The notes beneath the pieces are model-generated. The model ran no database searches. It was not told the DNA's origin and saw only the letters and a list, made by a program, of their open reading frames with translations. Position numbers and translations under genes: made by a program. Below are positions 16,683-27,268 of a DNA stretch of 37,917 nt, in pieces. The DNA is from Sphingomonas sp. (GTDB taxonomy: Bacteria > Pseudomonadota > Alphaproteobacteria > Sphingomonadales > Sphingomonadaceae). Location: NCBI RefSeq assembly GCF_025362505.1, contig NZ_JANYGG010000041.1, forward strand, positions 1-37,917, read 5' to 3'. How positions within the stretch are numbered: the stretch's first letter is position 1; every line of letters starts with the position of its first letter.

Positions 16683-17006
16683 ATGGACATGGGATTTGCG
16701 ATGATCAAGGCGCGTATTGCCGAGGCCGAGGCCGAGGCGGGCGACCGTCGGCGCGCGGATCGCGTTGCGGTCGCGATCGAGGGACGTGTCCGCCCGCTCG
16801 GCGAGGAAGGCAGCGAGGCGCGCATCCTCAACATTTCCGAAAGCGGCTTCATGGCCGAGACTGGCGCCGATTATGAAGTCGGCTCGCGGGTGTGGCTGAT
16901 CCTGCCCGGGCGCGATCGCGCCAATGCGGTCGTCAAATGGATCGCCGGCTCCAGGATAGGCGCCGAGTTCGCCGAGCCGATTACGGTCGAGGGACTGCGC
17001 CTCTAG
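16683..17006 (+). CDS. Single-domain PilZ protein, 107 aa
   Basis: Second of two tandem PilZ genes. A charged helical N-terminus (MIKARIAEAEAEAGD) leads into RRADR (residues 23-27) and NISESG (50-55), the two cyclic di-GMP contact motifs, then VVKWIAGSRIGAEFAEP. Start: ATG at 16683; internal ATGs at 16689 and 16701 are possible, since only a weak GTGGGG lies upstream. Its TAG stop overlaps that of the convergent esterase in CTAG. Confidence 0.85.
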   Translation: MDMGFAMIKARIAEAEAEAGDRRRADRVAVAIEGRVRPLGEEGSEARILNISESGFMAETGADYEVGSRVWLILPGRDRANAVVKWIAGSRIGAEFAEPITVEGLRL

Positions 17007-17608
17007 TTTCGACCGAGCGCCGCCAGCACGCGCGGCAGGATCCCCGTGACGATGCGCTTCACCCCGGCGAAGGTCGGGTGCATTCCGTCGGGCTGCTGCA
17101 TTCCGGGCTGGGCGGCGACGCCCTCCATGATGAAGGGATAGAGCGGGGCGCGGTGGGCCTTGGCCAGTGCCGGATAGAGCGCGTCGAACTTGGCGCGGTA
17201 GTCCGGATCGAGGTTGGGCGCGGCGCGCATCCCGGCAAATAGAACGGGGATGCGGCGGCGGTCGAGCTCGACGAGGATCGCGTCGAGGTTGGCGCGGGTC
17301 AGCGCCGGGTCGAGGTTACGCAGCATGTCGTTGGCACCGAGCTCGACGATGACGAGGTCGGGCTTGCGCGGCAGCCCGGCGAGCGTCCACCCGAGGCGCG
17401 CGCGTCCGGCGGTGCTCGTGTCGCCCGACACGCCGCCATCGGCAACGGTCGCGACGATACCGTGGCGGCGCAGCGTCGCTTCGAGCTGGGGTGCGAACCC
17501 CAGCCCGCGATCGAGGTTGTAGCCGGCGGTCAGGCTGTCCCCGAAGGCAAGGATCAGCGGTTTGGGTGTCGGCTGGGCGGCGGCGAGCGCGAGGACGGCA
17601 AGGAGCAT
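17003..17608 (-). CDS. tesA: SGNH/GDSL arylesterase, TesA-like, 201 aa
   Basis: Periplasmic lysophospholipase/esterase of the TesA type. A short hydrophobic N-terminus (MLLAVLALAAAQ) looks like a signal peptide. Block I is ILAFGDSLTAGY with Ser25, block II has the Gly of GGVSGDTSTAG, block III is VELGANDMLR, and block V is DGMHPTFAG with the Asp and His. Length and order match E. coli TesA. It is divergent from an ABC pair resembling ybbA/ybbP, exactly the arrangement known from E. coli, which supports the symbol. Confidence 0.9.
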   Translation of the reverse strand: MLLAVLALAAAQPTPKPLILAFGDSLTAGYNLDRGLGFAPQLEATLRRHGIVATVADGGVSGDTSTAGRARLGWTLAGLPRKPDLVIVELGANDMLRNLDPALTRANLDAILVELDRRRIPVLFAGMRAAPNLDPDYRAKFDALYPALAKAHRAPLYPFIMEGVAAQPGMQQPDGMHPTFAGVKRIVTGILPRVLAALGRN

Positions 17609-17658
17609 AGTTTCGTCCTACCATTGTGGCGGGGCGGTGCCATCCCTAGCTCGGGCCG

Positions 17659-18323
<665 letters not shown>

Positions 18324-18327
<4 letters not shown>

Positions 18328-20804
18328 GCGAGGCATGGCGGCTCGCGCGGCGTGACTTGCGCGGGGGACTGGGCGGGCTCGGCCTGCTGTGGCTGTGCCT
18401 CGCGATCGCGGTTGCCGCTATCGCCAGCGTGACCAGCATCGCCTCGTCGATCGACAGCGCGATCGCGAGCAACGGCCGCAATCTGATCGGAGGCGACCTG
18501 ATCGTGCGCTCGGCGCAGCATGACGCCTCGCCCCGGGAACTGGCTGCGCTGACCGCACAGGGCCGGGCGTCGAAGAGCGTCACCTTGCGCGCGATGGCGG
18601 TCGCGCCGGGCGGGAAGATCGGGCTCGCCGAGCTGAGCAGCATCGATGCGGCATGGCCGCTGGCCGGGCGGCTCGATCTGGCGCCGGGCGGGACGCGTCC
18701 GACGGGGCGCGAAGTCGCGGTCGGGCGCGAGCTGGCCGAGCGGCTCGATCTCAAGCGCGGGAGCGCGGTGCGGGTCGGCTATGCGCGCTTCACCGTGTCG
18801 GGGATCATCGACAAGATGCCGGCGATGTCGGGCTTTGCCTTCTCGCCACCGATTCTAGTCGACGAAGCGGGCCTCGCCGCGACCGGGCTGGTCCAGCCGG
18901 GCAGCCTGACCACCACCAGTTACCGGCTTATCCTGCCGCCGGGGCGCGATCCGCAGGCGATCGGCAAGGCGTTCCAGGCGCGTTTCCCCGACGGCGGCTG
19001 GTCGGTGACCGACCGCAACGACGCCGGGCAGGGCACGCGGCGGTTTGTCGAGCGGGTCGCTGAGATGCTGCTGCTCGTCGCGCTGGCCGCGCTGGCGATC
19101 GGCGGGCTCGGCATCGCCAGCGCGGCGGCGGCGTTCGCGGCGTCGCGGCGGGCGACGGTGGCGACACTGAAGCTACTCGGGGCGGGGCGGCGCTCGTTGG
19201 CCGGGATGCTCGCGATCGAAGTGGCGCTGATCGCGGCGCTGGCGATCCTCGCCGGGCTGGCGGTCGGGGCGGCCGCGCCGGCACTCGCGGCGCACGTGAT
19301 CGGGTCGTCGCTGCCGATCGCGCCCGACCCCTCGCCGCAGTGGGGGGCGCTCGCCGAAGCGGCACTGTTCGGCCTGCTGGTAACGGTCGGCGCCGCATGG
19401 GGTCCGCTCGCCGCAGCGGTCGAGACGCGCCCGGCGAGCCTCCTGCGCGGCGATGTTTCCGACGCGACGACGACCGCGCGGCGGTGGTTCGTGCCCGTGC
19501 TGGCCTTGCTCGGCGCGGCGGTGCTGGCGGTGGCGAGCGCGCGCGATCCGACAATCGCGGCGGTCGGCGTCGCGGCGATCCTGATCCTCGGGCTGCTGTT
19601 CGCCGCGATCGGCGGGCTGGTCCGCCTCGCGGCACGGCGCCTGCGTCATCGTGGCGGGCCGATCGCGCGGCTCGGGATCGCCGCGCTCGACCGGCCCGGC
19701 GCGGCGACGGTGCGGCTGTCGGTCGCGCTCGGGCTCGGGCTCGCGCTGCTGGTGACGCTGGCGAGCGTTGCGCAGAGCCTCCTCGCCGAGATCGACAATG
19801 GCCTTCCGGCACGTGCCCCGGCGCTGTTCCTGATCGATATTCCCGCCGCGCAGGAGGCGGACCTGCGCACGCTGGCAGCAGCGACGGCGCCCGGTGCCGA
19901 GCTTCGCCTCGTCCCGTCGCTGCGCGGCCCGGTGACGGCGGTGAAGGGCGTGCCGGTGGCCGAACTCGGCCAGGTTCCGGAAGGCGCGTGGGTGCTCAAG
20001 GGCGACCGCGGGCTGACCTTCGCGCGCGACCTGCCGCTCGGCAACCGCATCGTCGCGGGCCAATGGTGGCCGTCCGACTATCGCGGGCCCCCATTGATCA
20101 GCCTCGACGTCGACGCTGCCAGGGCGCTCAAGCTCAAGGTCGGCGACACGCTGACGATCTCGATTCTCGGCCGCCCGATCGAGGCGCGGATCGGCTCTTT
20201 GCGCGAGATCGACTGGCGCTCGATGGGGTTCAACTTCGCCATCATCTTCGCCCCCGGAACGCTCGAGCAGGCGCCGTTCACGCTGATGGCGACGGTTTCG
20301 CCAAAGTCGGGCGCGAAGACCGACCTGCTCGAACAGGCGCTCGCTGCAAAGCTGCCGATGGTCAGCGCGATCCGCGTCGCCGATGTCGTGGCGCAGGTCC
20401 GCACGTTGCTGGTCGCGCTGGCCGGCGCGGTGCGGGTCGCGACCGGGGTGGCGCTGCTGCTCGGGGTGATCGTGCTCGCCGGAGCGGTCGTCGCTACCCG
20501 CCGCAGCCGGGCGCGCGACCTCGTGCTGCTCAAGCTGGTCGGCGCCACGCGGGGCCAGGTGCTCGCGACCCAGGCGATCGAATTCGCACTGCTCGGGACG
20601 GTCGTCACGCTGAGCGCCTTCGCGGCGGGGATCGCGGCGGCGAGGTTGCTGCTCGGCGCCAGCTTCGACCTGCCGTTCCGCCCCGACTGGCCGAGCCTCG
20701 CCGCGCTGGCGTTGGGCGCGGTCGTGGTGACGGTCGGCGCGGCGCTGCTCGCGGCGCTCCCGGCGCTGACCGCGCGCCCGGCGGCAGCACTGCGCGCCCT
20801 GTAA
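18324..20804 (+). CDS. FtsX-like ABC permease, YbbP type, 826 aa
   Basis: Inner-membrane permease with two FtsX domains and large periplasmic regions. Membrane segments: one near the N-terminus (about 20-40), a cluster of three around 245-360, two more at about 390-435, one near 465-480 and three at the C-terminus. This ten-segment layout is the one seen in YbbP-like proteins. Cys-free, very Ala/Leu/Gly-rich. It begins in the ATGA overlap with the ATPase gene, so the two subunits are coupled. GC is high even for this window. Confidence 0.9.
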
Positions 20805-20885
20805 CCGCGATTGATTCACCGCCAATTCGTCGCTGCGATGAAACCTTGCCGGGCCAGGGTCGTTCAATCCTCCCGAGAGGTAGTG

Positions 20886-21149
20886 ATGACGATGTCGACG
20901 ATTCCAACCTTGAGCGACCTGCGAATGACGCATGACCCCGCTGCCCGTGGCTATCACGCCGTCTATCGCGAACATCAGGTCAATCATTGCCCCGGTTGCG
21001 GGCGGACCCACTGGCTGGTCGGGCGGATGTCGGCCGAATGCGCCATCTGCGCGACCGCGCTGCCGCTGGCGGAAGCCAGCATGCGCTCGCACAGCAGCCC
21101 CGCCGTCATCGTCCACCGCAACCGCGCGGCGCCGGCCTTCGCAGCCTGA
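20886..21149 (+). CDS. Small zinc-ribbon protein, 87 aa, function unknown
   Basis: Two CxxC knuckles, Cys35/Cys38 (HCPGCGRTHW) and Cys52/Cys55 (ECAICATALPLAE), form one zinc ribbon. Before it, GYHAVYREHQVN is well ordered; the C-terminus is loose. I recall similar short proteins in sphingomonads, always unnamed. Start: ATG at 20886 with GAGAGG upstream; ATG 20892 is also possible. It stands between the ABC permease and the convergent pyruvate carboxylase gene, 10 bp away. It could bind nucleic acid or act as a redox or zinc module; nothing in the context decides. Confidence 0.75.
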   Translation: MTMSTIPTLSDLRMTHDPAARGYHAVYREHQVNHCPGCGRTHWLVGRMSAECAICATALPLAEASMRSHSSPAVIVHRNRAAPAFAA

Positions 21150-21159
21150 AAACGACCTT

Positions 21160-24100
21160 CTAGTCGATCACCGCCAGCAGGTCTTTCGCATCGACTGACT
21201 GGCCAGCGGTCACCAGCAGTTGAGCGATCGTCCCGTCGCGTTGGGCCGTGACGCTGGTTTCCATCTTCATTGCTTCCAGCGACATCAGGCGGTCGCCGGC
21301 TTTCACCGCGCTGCCGACGCTGACCGCGATGGTCGAGACGACCCCGGGCATCGGGGCCGCGACATGGCGCTCGTCGGCGGGGTCGGCGAGGCGGCGCTCG
21401 GCGCGCTTGACCCCGGCGCGGCGGTCATCGACGATGATCGTGCGCGGCTGGCCGTTGAGCTCGAAGAACAGCCGCGCGCAGCCGTCTTCCTCGGTCTCGC
21501 CGATCGCCTGCAGGCTGATGACGAGCGACTTGCCGCGCTCGATCTCGACGCTGATCTCGTCGCCCGGCGCCATGCCGTAGAAAAAGGTCGCGGTCGGCAG
21601 CGCGGTGACCGGGCCATAGCGCCGCTGGACCTCGGCGAACTCAGCGAACACCCTGGGATACATCAGGTAACTGGCGAATTCGCGCTCGCCAAGCTTGCGT
21701 CCGCACTTTTTCTCGGCCTGCTTGCGCGCGGCCACCATGTCGACCGCGCCGAGCAGGCTCGCCGGGCGGACGGTGATCGGCGCCTCGTCCCCCAGCACCC
21801 GCTTCTGGATCGCCTCGGGCCAGCCCCCCGGCGGCTGGCCAAGGTCGCCGCGCAGCATATCGACGACCGATGCCGGAAACGAGATCTCGCGGCCGGGATC
21901 GAGCAGATCGTCTGGGCCAAGGCCTTGCGAAACCATCGCCAGCGCCATGTCGCCGACCACCTTCGACGACGGCGTGACCTTGACGATGTCGCCGAACAAC
22001 CGGTTGGCATCGGCATAGGCGCGCGCGATCTCGGGCCAGCGGTTGGCGAGCCCGAGGCTGCGCGACTGCTCGCGCAAATTAGTGAACTGGCCGCCGGGCA
22101 TTTCGTGGAGATAGACCTCGGACGCGCCCGACCTCAGGTCGCTTTCGAACGCCGCATATTGGTGGCGCACGTCCTCCCAATAGCCGCTGAGCAAGCGGAT
22201 TGCCGCGCCGTCGAGCCCGGTGTCGCGCGGCGTGTGGCGCAGCGCCTCGACGATCGAGCCGAGGCACGGCTGCGAGGTCGTCCCCGACATCGCGTCGATC
22301 GCGCCGTCGACCGCGTCGATTCCGGCGTCGATCGCCGCCAGCACCGTCGCCGCCGCCGCGCCCGACGTGTCGTGGGTGTGGAAATGGAGCGGCAGGTCGG
22401 TCGCGTCTCGCAATGCCTTCACCAGCACGGTCGCGGCGGCGGGCTTGAGCAACCCGGCCATGTCCTTGATCGCGATCATGTGGCAGCCGGCGGCGTCGAG
22501 CTGCTTCGCGAGATCGACATAATAGGCAAGGCTGTACTTGGCGCGGTCGGGGTCGAGGATGTCGCCGGTGTAGCACAGCGCGCCCTCGGCGATCTTGCCG
22601 CTGTCGACTACCGCGTCGATCGCGACGCGCATGTTCTCGACCCAGTTGAGGCAGTCGAAGATGCGGAAAAGGTCGATGTGCCGCGCCGCCTCGGCGATGA
22701 AATGGCGCACGACATTGTCGGGATAGTTGGTGTAGCCGACCGCGTTGGCACCACGCAGCAGCATTTGCGTCAGCAGGTTGGGGGCGCGCTCGCGGATTGC
22801 ATCGATCCGCTCCCACGGGTCTTCGCACAGGAAGCGCATCGCGACATCGAACGTCGCGCCGCCCCAGCATTCGAGGCTGAACAGCTGCGGCAGGCCCCTG
22901 GCATAGGCTTCGGCGACCGCGACCATGTCGGCGGTGCGCATCCGCGTCGCGAGCAGCGACTGGTGCGCGTCGCGCATCGTCGTGTCGGTGATGAGCACGG
23001 CGGTCTGCTCGCGCATCCAGCGGGCGAGCCCGGGCGGGCCATCGCGCTCGAGCCGCTGGCGCGAGCCGGGAACGATCGGCCCGGGCAACTTTGGCGGTCG
23101 TGCAGCGCGCGCCGTGGCCGGCGGGCGCGCTCGCCCGATGACGTCGGGATGGCCGTTGACGGTGACGTCCGCGATGTAACGCAACAGCCGAGTTGCGCGG
23201 TCCTGGCGAAACGCCGGGGCGAGCAAGGATGGATTGTCGTCGATGAACCGCGTCGTGTAGCGGTTGGCGACAAAGTCCGGGTGGCTGAGCAGATTCTCGA
23301 GGAAGTTGAGGTTGGTCGCGACTCCGCGGATGCGATATTCACGAAGCGCGCGCAGCATCCGCGCGACCACCTCCTCGGGCGTCGGCGCCCACGCCGTGAC
23401 CTTTTCTAGCAGCGGATCATAATGGCGCGTAACGATCGCGCCCGAGTAAGCCGTTCCGCCGTCGACCCTGATCCCGAAGCCGAACGCGCCGCGATAGGCG
23501 GTAATCCGGCCATAATCGGGGATGAAGCTGTTCTCGGGATCCTCGGTGGTGATGCGGCACTGGAGCGCGTGGCCGTTGATCTCGATCCTGGCCTGCTCGG
23601 GGACGCCGGTCTCCTCGGGCACGCCGATGTGGCCGCCCTCGGCGATGTGAAGCTGGGCTTTGACGATGTCGATCCCGGTGATCATCTCGGTCACCGTATG
23701 CTCGACCTGGATGCGCGGATTGACCTCGATGAAATAGAATTTGCCATCGCTCTCATCGAGCAGAAATTCGACCGTTCCGGCGCCGGTATAGCCGGTGGCG
23801 CGGCCGATCCGCAGCGCGGCTTCGCAGATTTCGGCGCGCTGTCCCTCGTTCAGATAGGGCGCCGGCGCGCGCTCGATGACCTTCTGGTTGCGCCGCTGGA
23901 TCGAACAGTCGCGCTCGAACAGATGGACCAGGTTGCCGTGACGGTCGCCGAGCAGCTGGACCTCGACGTGGCGCGCCCGGCGGATCAGCCGCTCGAGATA
24001 GACCTCGTCGCGGCCGAACGCCGACTTCGCCTCGCTCCGGCCGCTGCGAACCGCTTCGATCAGCCCGGAAGCGTCTTCGATCGGCCGCATCCCGCGTCCC

Positions 24101-24633
24101 CCGCCGCCCCAGCTCGCCTTCAGCATCAGCGGGTAGCCCAGCTCCCCGGCAATGCGCAGTGTGGCGTCGTCGTCGTCGGGCAACGGCTCGCTCGCCGGAA
24201 TGACCGGCACCCCGGCGGCGATCGCGATGTGCCGAGCCGAGACCTTGTCGCCCAGCTTGCGCATCGTGTCGGGCGAGGGTCCGACGAACAGGAATCCCGC
24301 CGCCGCGCAGGCTTCGGCGAAGTCGGGATTCTCGGACAGAAAACCATAGCCGGGGTGGATCGCGTCGACCTTGGCCCGAAGCGCGATGTCGATGATCGCC
24401 GCGCCGTCGAGATAGGCCGCGATCGGCCCCGCGCTATCGTCGAGCTGATAGGCCTCGTCGGCCTTGAACCGGTGGAGCGACAGCTTGTCCTGCTCGGCGT
24501 AGATCGCGACCGTCTTGATCCCGAGCTCGGTCGCCGCGCGAAACACCCGGATCGCGATCTCCGACCGGTTCGCGACCAGCAGACGGCGGATCCGGGTCCC
24601 CTCGGGTTGCATCGATCGACTTAGCGCGGCCAT
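21160..24633 (-). CDS. pyc: Pyruvate carboxylase, 1157 aa
   Basis: Makes oxaloacetate from pyruvate, bicarbonate and ATP, refilling the TCA cycle. One chain holds all parts: biotin carboxylase (about 15-465, with RRLLVANRSEIAIRV, HPGYGFLSEN, the Gly-rich SWGGGGRGM, FIEVNPRIQVEHTVTE), the carboxyltransferase (about 540-810, with DTTMRDAHQSLLATRMRT, ECWGGATFD, the Lys of AIKDMAGLLKP and the metal pair HFHTHDTSG), the allosteric linker, and the biotinyl domain with SLEAMKMETS, Lys about 1123. Start: ATG at 24633 with CAGGAA upstream; a second ATG seven codons in is possible. Standard length for the alpha4-type enzyme. Confidence 0.97.
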   Translation of the reverse strand: MAALSRSMQPEGTRIRRLLVANRSEIAIRVFRAATELGIKTVAIYAEQDKLSLHRFKADEAYQLDDSAGPIAAYLDGAAIIDIALRAKVDAIHPGYGFLSENPDFAEACAAAGFLFVGPSPDTMRKLGDKVSARHIAIAAGVPVIPASEPLPDDDDATLRIAGELGYPLMLKASWGGGGRGMRPIEDASGLIEAVRSGRSEAKSAFGRDEVYLERLIRRARHVEVQLLGDRHGNLVHLFERDCSIQRRNQKVIERAPAPYLNEGQRAEICEAALRIGRATGYTGAGTVEFLLDESDGKFYFIEVNPRIQVEHTVTEMITGIDIVKAQLHIAEGGHIGVPEETGVPEQARIEINGHALQCRITTEDPENSFIPDYGRITAYRGAFGFGIRVDGGTAYSGAIVTRHYDPLLEKVTAWAPTPEEVVARMLRALREYRIRGVATNLNFLENLLSHPDFVANRYTTRFIDDNPSLLAPAFRQDRATRLLRYIADVTVNGHPDVIGRARPPATARAARPPKLPGPIVPGSRQRLERDGPPGLARWMREQTAVLITDTTMRDAHQSLLATRMRTADMVAVAEAYARGLPQLFSLECWGGATFDVAMRFLCEDPWERIDAIRERAPNLLTQMLLRGANAVGYTNYPDNVVRHFIAEAARHIDLFRIFDCLNWVENMRVAIDAVVDSGKIAEGALCYTGDILDPDRAKYSLAYYVDLAKQLDAAGCHMIAIKDMAGLLKPAAATVLVKALRDATDLPLHFHTHDTSGAAAATVLAAIDAGIDAVDGAIDAMSGTTSQPCLGSIVEALRHTPRDTGLDGAAIRLLSGYWEDVRHQYAAFESDLRSGASEVYLHEMPGGQFTNLREQSRSLGLANRWPEIARAYADANRLFGDIVKVTPSSKVVGDMALAMVSQGLGPDDLLDPGREISFPASVVDMLRGDLGQPPGGWPEAIQKRVLGDEAPITVRPASLLGAVDMVAARKQAEKKCGRKLGEREFASYLMYPRVFAEFAEVQRRYGPVTALPTATFFYGMAPGDEISVEIERGKSLVISLQAIGETEEDGCARLFFELNGQPRTIIVDDRRAGVKRAERRLADPADERHVAAPMPGVVSTIAVSVGSAVKAGDRLMSLEAMKMETSVTAQRDGTIAQLLVTAGQSVDAKDLLAVID

Positions 24634-24789
24634 GCTTTTCGTTCCTGCCGATGAGAAGGATCGGTCTACCAGTTGGCAGACAAGCCGTCATCGCGAAGCA
24701 GCCTTTAGCGCATTCGAGCGCCGGCGAAACAATCGATCTCGGACTGGTTGGCCCTATCCTTCGCTGTCCATCGCTCTATTTTGCAGGCC

Positions 24790-26166
24790 ATGACACGCCC
24801 CCCACTCGCGTTCGAGGTCGCAGCCGTCGCCAACGGCGAGGCAACCGACTTCACCGTCACGCGGAACGATGGCGACGAGCGTCGCTATCATCTCCCCGGC
24901 GGCGACCCGCTGCATTACGAACTCTTCTACGAGGAGATCGCCCGCGATTTCGGGATCCGGCGGCCGCGCCAGTTCGACGAGGTCGCCTCGGCACCGGCCG
25001 AGCCGCCGTGGCGCCCCCTGATCACCGCCAACCTGTCGCCGCGGATCCTGGCGGGCTATGGCGATCCGGCGGTGCTGAAAGCCGATGACGGCCACTGGCT
25101 CGTCGCCACCTCGAACGACGCGCCCGACGCCTTCCCGATCCTCCACTCGACCGACCTCGAACATTGGCAGCCGGTCGGCTTCGTGTTCGAGGCTGGCCGC
25201 ACCCCGGGATGGGCCGCCGCAGGGACGCGGGTCGCCGACTATTGGGCGCCCGAGATGGCCCGGGTCGGCAACGAATATTGGCTGAGCTACACCGCCCGCG
25301 ACAGCGACAATATCCTCTCGATCGGGCTCGCGAAAAGCCCGCACCCGGCGGGTCCGTGGATCGACAATGGCGCGCCGTTGCTGGGCGACAGCGTGATCGA
25401 TTCGCACATCAGCACGGTCGATGGCGCGCCGGTCCTGTTCTGGAAGCGCGACACCAACAGCCACTGGCCGCGCCCGCTCGCCGGGCTGCTGCGCGACCAC
25501 CCGCAACTGATCGATAGCTTGTTCGACAACGAGCAGGACCGCCGCACCGCCGCGTTCTGCGCCGCGGTCCAGCCGTGGGCCAATACTCGCCGGCCGATGG
25601 AGCGCTTCTTCCTGATGCAGCCGCTGATCCGCGCCGCGCTCGCCAACTGGTCGGCGGTCAGGGACGCGCTTCGGGACTCGGGCCTCGGCGCGACCATCGT
25701 CGCCTCGATGAGCACCCCGATCCTCGCCCAGCGGCTCGCCCCCGATGGCGCCTCGCTGGTCGGCGAGGCGACCGTCGTGCTGGCGAACGACCTCGACTGG
25801 GAGGGCCACCTGATCGAAGGCCCGTGGGTGACCAAACAGGCCGGGCGCTACTGGCTGTTTTACGCCGGCAACGACTTCACCAGCCCGTCCTACGGCATCG
25901 GCGTCGCGGTGTCGGACCGCCTGCTCGGCCCCTACGTCAAGCAGCCCGAGCCGCTGCTGCGTTCGACCCCGGCGTGGCTCGCCCCGGGCCACGCCTCGGT
26001 CGCCCCGGGGCTCGACGGCCGCCCGCAGCTGTTCTTCCACGCGTTCCACCCGGGGACCGGCGGCTACAACGAGTTCCGCGCCCTGCTGACGGTCGGGCTC
26101 GAGTTCGGCGACGACGGCGTGACCTTGCGCGACACGATTACCCCTTCGCACGGAGCGCGCGCCTAG
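24790..26166 (+). CDS. Glycoside hydrolase family 43-like protein, 458 aa
   Basis: Five-bladed propeller hydrolase, inverting, usually on arabinose/xylose-containing sugars. The three acidic positions can be placed: Asp in GYGDPAVL, Asp in [18 protein letters not shown], and Glu in [41 protein letters not shown] is a typical blade strand. There is no signal peptide, so it acts inside the cell on imported oligosaccharides. A stretch of about 70 residues ([10 protein letters not shown] to DSGLGATIV) interrupts the propeller and is unusual. No transporter or other sugar gene is adjacent, so the substrate is open. Start: ATG at 24790 (MTRPPLAF); upstream codons in frame give no family match. Confidence 0.85.
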   Translation: MTRPPLAFEVAAVANGEATDFTVTRNDGDERRYHLPGGDPLHYELFYEEIARDFGIRRPRQFDEVASAPAEPPWRPLITANLSPRILAGYGDPAVLKADDGHWLVATSNDAPDAFPILHSTDLEHWQPVGFVFEAGRTPGWAAAGTRVADYWAPEMARVGNEYWLSYTARDSDNILSIGLAKSPHPAGPWIDNGAPLLGDSVIDSHISTVDGAPVLFWKRDTNSHWPRPLAGLLRDHPQLIDSLFDNEQDRRTAAFCAAVQPWANTRRPMERFFLMQPLIRAALANWSAVRDALRDSGLGATIVASMSTPILAQRLAPDGASLVGEATVVLANDLDWEGHLIEGPWVTKQAGRYWLFYAGNDFTSPSYGIGVAVSDRLLGPYVKQPEPLLRSTPAWLAPGHASVAPGLDGRPQLFFHAFHPGTGGYNEFRALLTVGLEFGDDGVTLRDTITPSHGARA

Positions 26167-26262
26167 CCAGTACTCCACAAAGCGTTCCCCGCAACCGTGA
26201 TGCTGCGTTTGGTCGGCGGCGCACAGATACTCATGAACTCGTCCGCGAAAATAACGCCTGCG

Positions 26263-26281
26263 TAACGTTCACTGCACGTTA
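26263..26281. promoter_or_regulatory. Inverted repeat upstream of the secreted-protein gene
   Basis: TAACGT, 7 bp, ACGTTA: perfect 6-bp arms with a further TAACG copy directly before (26252-26256). It lies 62 bp before the start codon of the secreted protein and could be an operator for a dimeric regulator. Only the shape is seen; no regulator gene is nearby. Confidence 0.35.
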
Positions 26282-26342
26282 AAGAGATCCGGCCGATGTC
26301 GACGAGGGCGGCGGCGAGACCGTCATATGGGGATCTAGGGCC

Positions 26343-27044
26343 ATGAAAGCTTTATTCGCGCTGTTTGCGACCGTGTCATTTCTTCCGGCTGTTGCGTTTG
26401 CGCAGCAGACAACGGCAGTCGCGGCACCCGCCGACCTGTCGATCACGACCTGCTCGGTCACGAACGACGCGTCATCGCACAGTAGCTGCAACTTGTTGGG
26501 CCCATCCGCTATCGGAGGGATAGCTGGCGGCGTCGTCGCGCGGGTTACGACTATCCCGACGGGTGACTGCGGCCCGCAGAAGGCGACCGCGATGGCGATC
26601 AAGACCAAGGGCGCGGGAGCCAACGACAGGTCTGCGACGGTGAACAACAAGCACCCCGAATTGATGCGTGCACACACGCCCATTGGCGATCCGACCGAGC
26701 ATGCGATCCAGACGAAGGGATGTGGCGGTTCAGATCGCATCGCCGCAACCACCGGGATACCGATTCGTAACCCCGGTGGGCGGGTTGTCGGTTACAGCCG
26801 TGGGTTCACGCCTCTAGCGACCTGCTCAATCAGTGCCGACGGGTCGTCGGTCAGCGTGTCAGGCCTGCCGCTGCCATCGTCATCGAAGGTATCAATACAG
26901 GATCTACACTTCGTCAGTTCGAGCAACGCGATTGTCACCGGTGCCGGGCCGGGTGGTGGGCCGCATGTTCTTGCCCGGTGCAGCGGCGCGGGTGGCGCGC
27001 CGAGCGATGTGACAATGCTGTTGCTGCCATCGGTGCAGAAGTAG
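26343..27044 (+). CDS. Secreted protein of unknown function with a duplicated motif, 233 aa
   Basis: A clear signal peptide (MKALFALFATVSFLPAVAFA) is followed by a low-hydrophobicity mature part rich in Ser, Thr, Gly and Ala. A 15-16 residue motif occurs twice: AIKTKGAGANDRSAT (85-99) and AIQTKGCGGSDRIAAT (121-136), sharing A-I-x-T-K-G-x-G-x-x-D-R. Six Cys lie at 37, 49, 76, 127 and two more in LATCSIS and LARCSGA, which could form three disulfides. I recognise no family. Codon use is less GC-biased than the neighbours, with TTT, TTG and ACA codons that are rare elsewhere in the window, suggesting horizontal origin. No operon partner. Confidence 0.65.
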   Translation: MKALFALFATVSFLPAVAFAQQTTAVAAPADLSITTCSVTNDASSHSSCNLLGPSAIGGIAGGVVARVTTIPTGDCGPQKATAMAIKTKGAGANDRSATVNNKHPELMRAHTPIGDPTEHAIQTKGCGGSDRIAATTGIPIRNPGGRVVGYSRGFTPLATCSISADGSSVSVSGLPLPSSSKVSIQDLHFVSSSNAIVTGAGPGGGPHVLARCSGAGGAPSDVTMLLLPSVQK

Positions 27045-27198
27045 AGAATATTCGCACCGCCGGCGCCGGAGCTCGATTCCCGAGCCAATCGGGGATGAGG
27101 TCTGAAACGACGTTTGGCCATGCTAAACCGGATTCCGGCTGCAAAACCTCTACGTCGTGAATAACCCGCCAGTTTTAATCCTTCGCAATGTTCGCTCT

Positions 27199-27235
27199 CT
27201 GATCTGCTGCTGAAAGCCGCAAGGCAGCAGACCAG
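27199..27235. repeat. Imperfect 12-bp inverted repeat between convergent genes
   Basis: CTGATCTGCTGC and GCAGCAGACCAG pair with one mismatch around a 13-base loop. It sits between the secreted-protein gene and the convergent flavoenzyme gene. There is no T-run, so if it ends transcription it does so by another mechanism. The rest of the 224-bp gap (27045-27268) is A/T-richer than the window, and nothing else was found in it. Confidence 0.45.
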
Positions 27236-27268
27236 CAACAGACGGTCCCGGATATACGGGTTCTCGAC

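Noticed and set aside
19173-21116. Minus-strand open frame (647 codons) across the ABC permease and the zinc-ribbon gene
   Set aside because: Antisense to two supported genes; very Arg/Gln/Glu-rich and domain-free.
21220-23409. Plus-strand open frame (729 codons) opposite pyruvate carboxylase
   Set aside because: Antisense of a full-length Pyc with all active-site motifs.
26279-26752. Minus-strand open frame opposite the secreted protein
   Set aside because: Considered because the plus gene is unknown, but only the plus frame has a signal peptide and an internal repeat.
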